Assembly: GCA_002366685.1 (NCBI GenBank)
Contig: DFBP01000095.1
Span: 1 to 6,300, forward strand
Direction of reading: 5' to 3'
Origin: Rhodobacterales bacterium UBA3077
GTDB taxonomy: Bacteria; Pseudomonadota; Alphaproteobacteria; Rhodobacterales; Rhodobacteraceae
DNA length: 6,300 bases
The notes below the pieces were generated by a model. That model had not been told where the DNA came from and did no database searches. It saw only the letters and a program-made list of their open reading frames with translations. Position 1 is the stretch's first letter. Every line of letters begins with the position of its first letter. A program made the translations under genes and the position numbers. This document shows positions 6,265-6,300 of this stretch, piece after piece.

Positions 6265-6300
6265 TTAGGCGTTGGACAGCCTATTGGCATATAGCGGTAG
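6265..6300 (-). CDS. Possible C-terminal end of the gene upstream of waaA
   Basis: Reading leftward, eleven open codons (LPLYANRLSNA) end in TAA at 6265-6267, which is 28 bases before the waaA start. This spacing, with the waaA ribosome site in between, is what an operon neighbour would look like. The fragment is too short to recognise, and an open frame of this length is expected by chance. Confidence 0.2.
   Translation of the reverse strand, partial: LPLYANRLSNA

Noticed and set aside
6237..6290. Longer waaA start at 6290
   Set aside because: The extra 18 residues are not WaaA-like, and a well-placed AGGA precedes the ATG at 6236.

Overview
The window comes from a Gram-negative bacterium, because it encodes WaaA, the enzyme that adds Kdo to lipid A. 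The wording of WaaA (for example LPEGAVHQ followed by RRFLAHWKPDL) and the roughly even base composition suggest an alphaproteobacterium. This is inference from recall, not from a search.

Layout. Positions 1-1653 (+) hold the 3' part of a NorD/CbbO-type von Willebrand factor A (VWA) protein whose start lies before the window. Positions 1654-1949 are non-coding and contain several short inverted and direct repeats but no motif I recognise. Positions 1950-4959 (+) hold a compact three-gene operon joined by ATGA and GTGA stop/start overlaps: a two-domain pyruvate-aldolase-like protein, a KdsB-type CMP-sugar synthetase and a capped HAD phosphatase. Positions 4956-6236 (-) hold waaA, which converges on the operon so that both final genes use the same TTAA for their stop codons. 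A few codons at 6265-6300 (-) may be the end of the gene upstream of waaA.

How the genes may work together. A pyruvate-dependent aldolase acting on a sugar aldehyde makes a 4-hydroxy-2-oxo acid, which is the carbon skeleton of a 3-deoxy-2-ulosonic acid (the Kdo/sialic-acid class). A phosphatase and a CMP-ulosonate synthetase encoded in the same operon are the two further activities needed to reach a CMP-activated sugar. The KdsB homologue keeps its nucleotide-binding motifs but differs from E. coli KdsB at two positions that, from recall, contact Kdo. The most interesting reading is therefore an alternative route to a Kdo-like CMP-sugar for the cell surface, starting from pyruvate rather than from phosphoenolpyruvate via KdsA. 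The aldolase carries an extra C-terminal Rossmann-like domain of unknown function. Substrate and product are inferred, not shown.

The VWA gene appears unrelated to this pathway; its family assists metalloenzymes or Rubisco together with a MoxR-type ATPase.
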